From the NCBI GenBank assembly GCA_002779345.1, contig PEWW01000186.1:1-6385 (forward strand): a DNA stretch of 6,385 bases. The letters are read 5' to 3'. The translations under genes and the position numbers were made by a program. Below the pieces are notes generated by a model. That model worked only from the letters and a program-made list of their open reading frames with translations. It was not told the DNA's origin and searched no databases. Below, piece by piece: positions 5,780-6,385 of this stretch (its first letter is position 1; every line of letters starts with the position of its first letter). Origin of the DNA: Candidatus Omnitrophica bacterium CG07_land_8_20_14_0_80_50_8 (GTDB lineage: Bacteria > Omnitrophota > Gorgyraeia > 2-02-FULL-51-18).

Positions 5780-6385
5780 TTGTCAAAAGAATTAGTTCAG
5801 AGTTTGTTGGAAGCGGGCGTTCATTTTGGCCATCAGACCAGGAAATGGAACCCCAAAATGAAACCCTATATCTTTGGTGAAAAAACGGGGATTTATATCA
5901 TAGACCTGGAAAAGACCGTGGCGCATCTGACGCGGGCATGTAATTTTATTCGCGACATTGCTTCCCAAGGCCTGCCCATTCTTTTTGTGGGCACGAAACC
6001 TCAGGCGCAGGAGATCATCGAACAAGAGGCCAAGCGTTGCGGCATGTTTTATGTGAATCATCGCTGGCTCGGCGGCATGTTGACCAATTATCAGACGATC
6101 CGCAACAGTGTGCGCCGTTACCGGAGCCTCCTTTTAATGAGAGAAGACGGAACGTTTGAAGCGATCACTAAAAAGGAAATCGCTCAGCTTGAGAAGGAAA
6201 TCGGGAAGCTTGAGAAAAATTTGGCCGGAGTAGCGGATATGAGCAAACTTCCGGGTGCGATGTTTATCGTTGACGCTAAAAAAGAAGATATCGCGGTTAA
6301 GGAGGCTAATCGTCTCGGTATTCCGGTGGTGGGGATTGTCGATACCGATTCGGATCCCGACGGCATTCAATACCCGATTCCCGGT
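5780..6385 (+). CDS. rpsB: Small ribosomal subunit protein S2 (3' end cut off by the window)
   Basis: Structural protein of the 30S subunit, needed for late assembly and, with S1, for mRNA binding. The first 202 residues are present and open to the right edge. They show the S2 hallmarks [22 protein letters not shown] (starting at residue 12), YIIDLEKT (about 45-52), [13 protein letters not shown] (about 71-83), [19 protein letters not shown] (about 93-111), the coiled-coil hairpin rich in Lys/Glu (about 130-152), [34 protein letters not shown] and the terminal IPG. E. coli S2 is 241 residues, so roughly 40 are missing. TTG at 5780 is chosen because it has AAGGAG at the right distance and leaves the same number of residues before GVHFGHQ as in E. 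coli. tsf usually follows, but lies outside the window if present. Confidence 0.97.
   Translation, partial: MSKELVQSLLEAGVHFGHQTRKWNPKMKPYIFGEKTGIYIIDLEKTVAHLTRACNFIRDIASQGLPILFVGTKPQAQEIIEQEAKRCGMFYVNHRWLGGMLTNYQTIRNSVRRYRSLLLMREDGTFEAITKKEIAQLEKEIGKLEKNLAGVADMSKLPGAMFIVDAKKEDIAVKEANRLGIPVVGIVDTDSDPDGIQYPIPG

Noticed and set aside
1..6385. A new defence, mobile or biosynthetic system in this window
   Set aside because: Every gene belongs to a known housekeeping family; no integrase, transposase, toxin-antitoxin pair, CRISPR repeat or unexplained gene is present. The only candidates for novelty are regulatory.

Overview
The window (6,385 bp, mid GC) comes from the chromosome of a diderm, lipid A-making bacterium. 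It holds three housekeeping blocks: nitrogen assimilation (glnA), lipid A synthesis and export (a Gfo/Idh/MocA oxidoreductase, lpxB and an MsbA-type ABC exporter), and the start of a ribosomal protein operon (rpsB). LpxB with an MsbA-like flippase argues for an LPS-type outer membrane. The mixture of an alpha-type GlnA, TTG starts and several starts without a Shine-Dalgarno sequence would suit an uncultivated lineage such as Omnitrophota or a relative. That placement is an impression from the proteins, not a demonstrated assignment.

Layout. Positions 1-58 carry a good sigma70-type promoter for glnA (59-1432, +). glnA converges on lpxB, and the 80 bp between them holds two tandem hairpins that probably insulate both genes. 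lpxB (2637-1513, -) starts with TTG inside a TTGA overlap with the stop of the upstream oxidoreductase gene (3578-2634, -), so the two form a coupled operon. About 90 bp separate this operon from a divergent MsbA-like gene (3672-5495, +), with an extended -10 promoter facing each way. The ATG starts predicted on both sides lie roughly 2-10 nt after the expected transcription starts and have no Shine-Dalgarno sequence, so these mRNAs may be leaderless or nearly so. From 5496 to 5779 there is no gene: a large imperfect inverted repeat abuts the -35 box of a TTGCTT-16-TATAAT promoter, followed by a structured leader of about 160 nt. rpsB begins with TTG at 5780 behind a strong AAGGAG and runs off the end of the window.

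How the genes work together. LpxB makes the lipid A disaccharide and the MsbA-like protein would flip the finished lipid A-core. The oxidoreductase, coupled to lpxB, may modify a UDP-amino sugar precursor. The model is GnnA, which oxidises C3 of UDP-GlcNAc for 2,3-diamino lipid A, but its partner aminotransferase GnnB is not in the window. I see no phage, transposon, CRISPR or defence system. The least ordinary signals are regulatory: mutually exclusive hairpins in the rpsB leader, and the divergent short-leader promoters of the lipid A genes.
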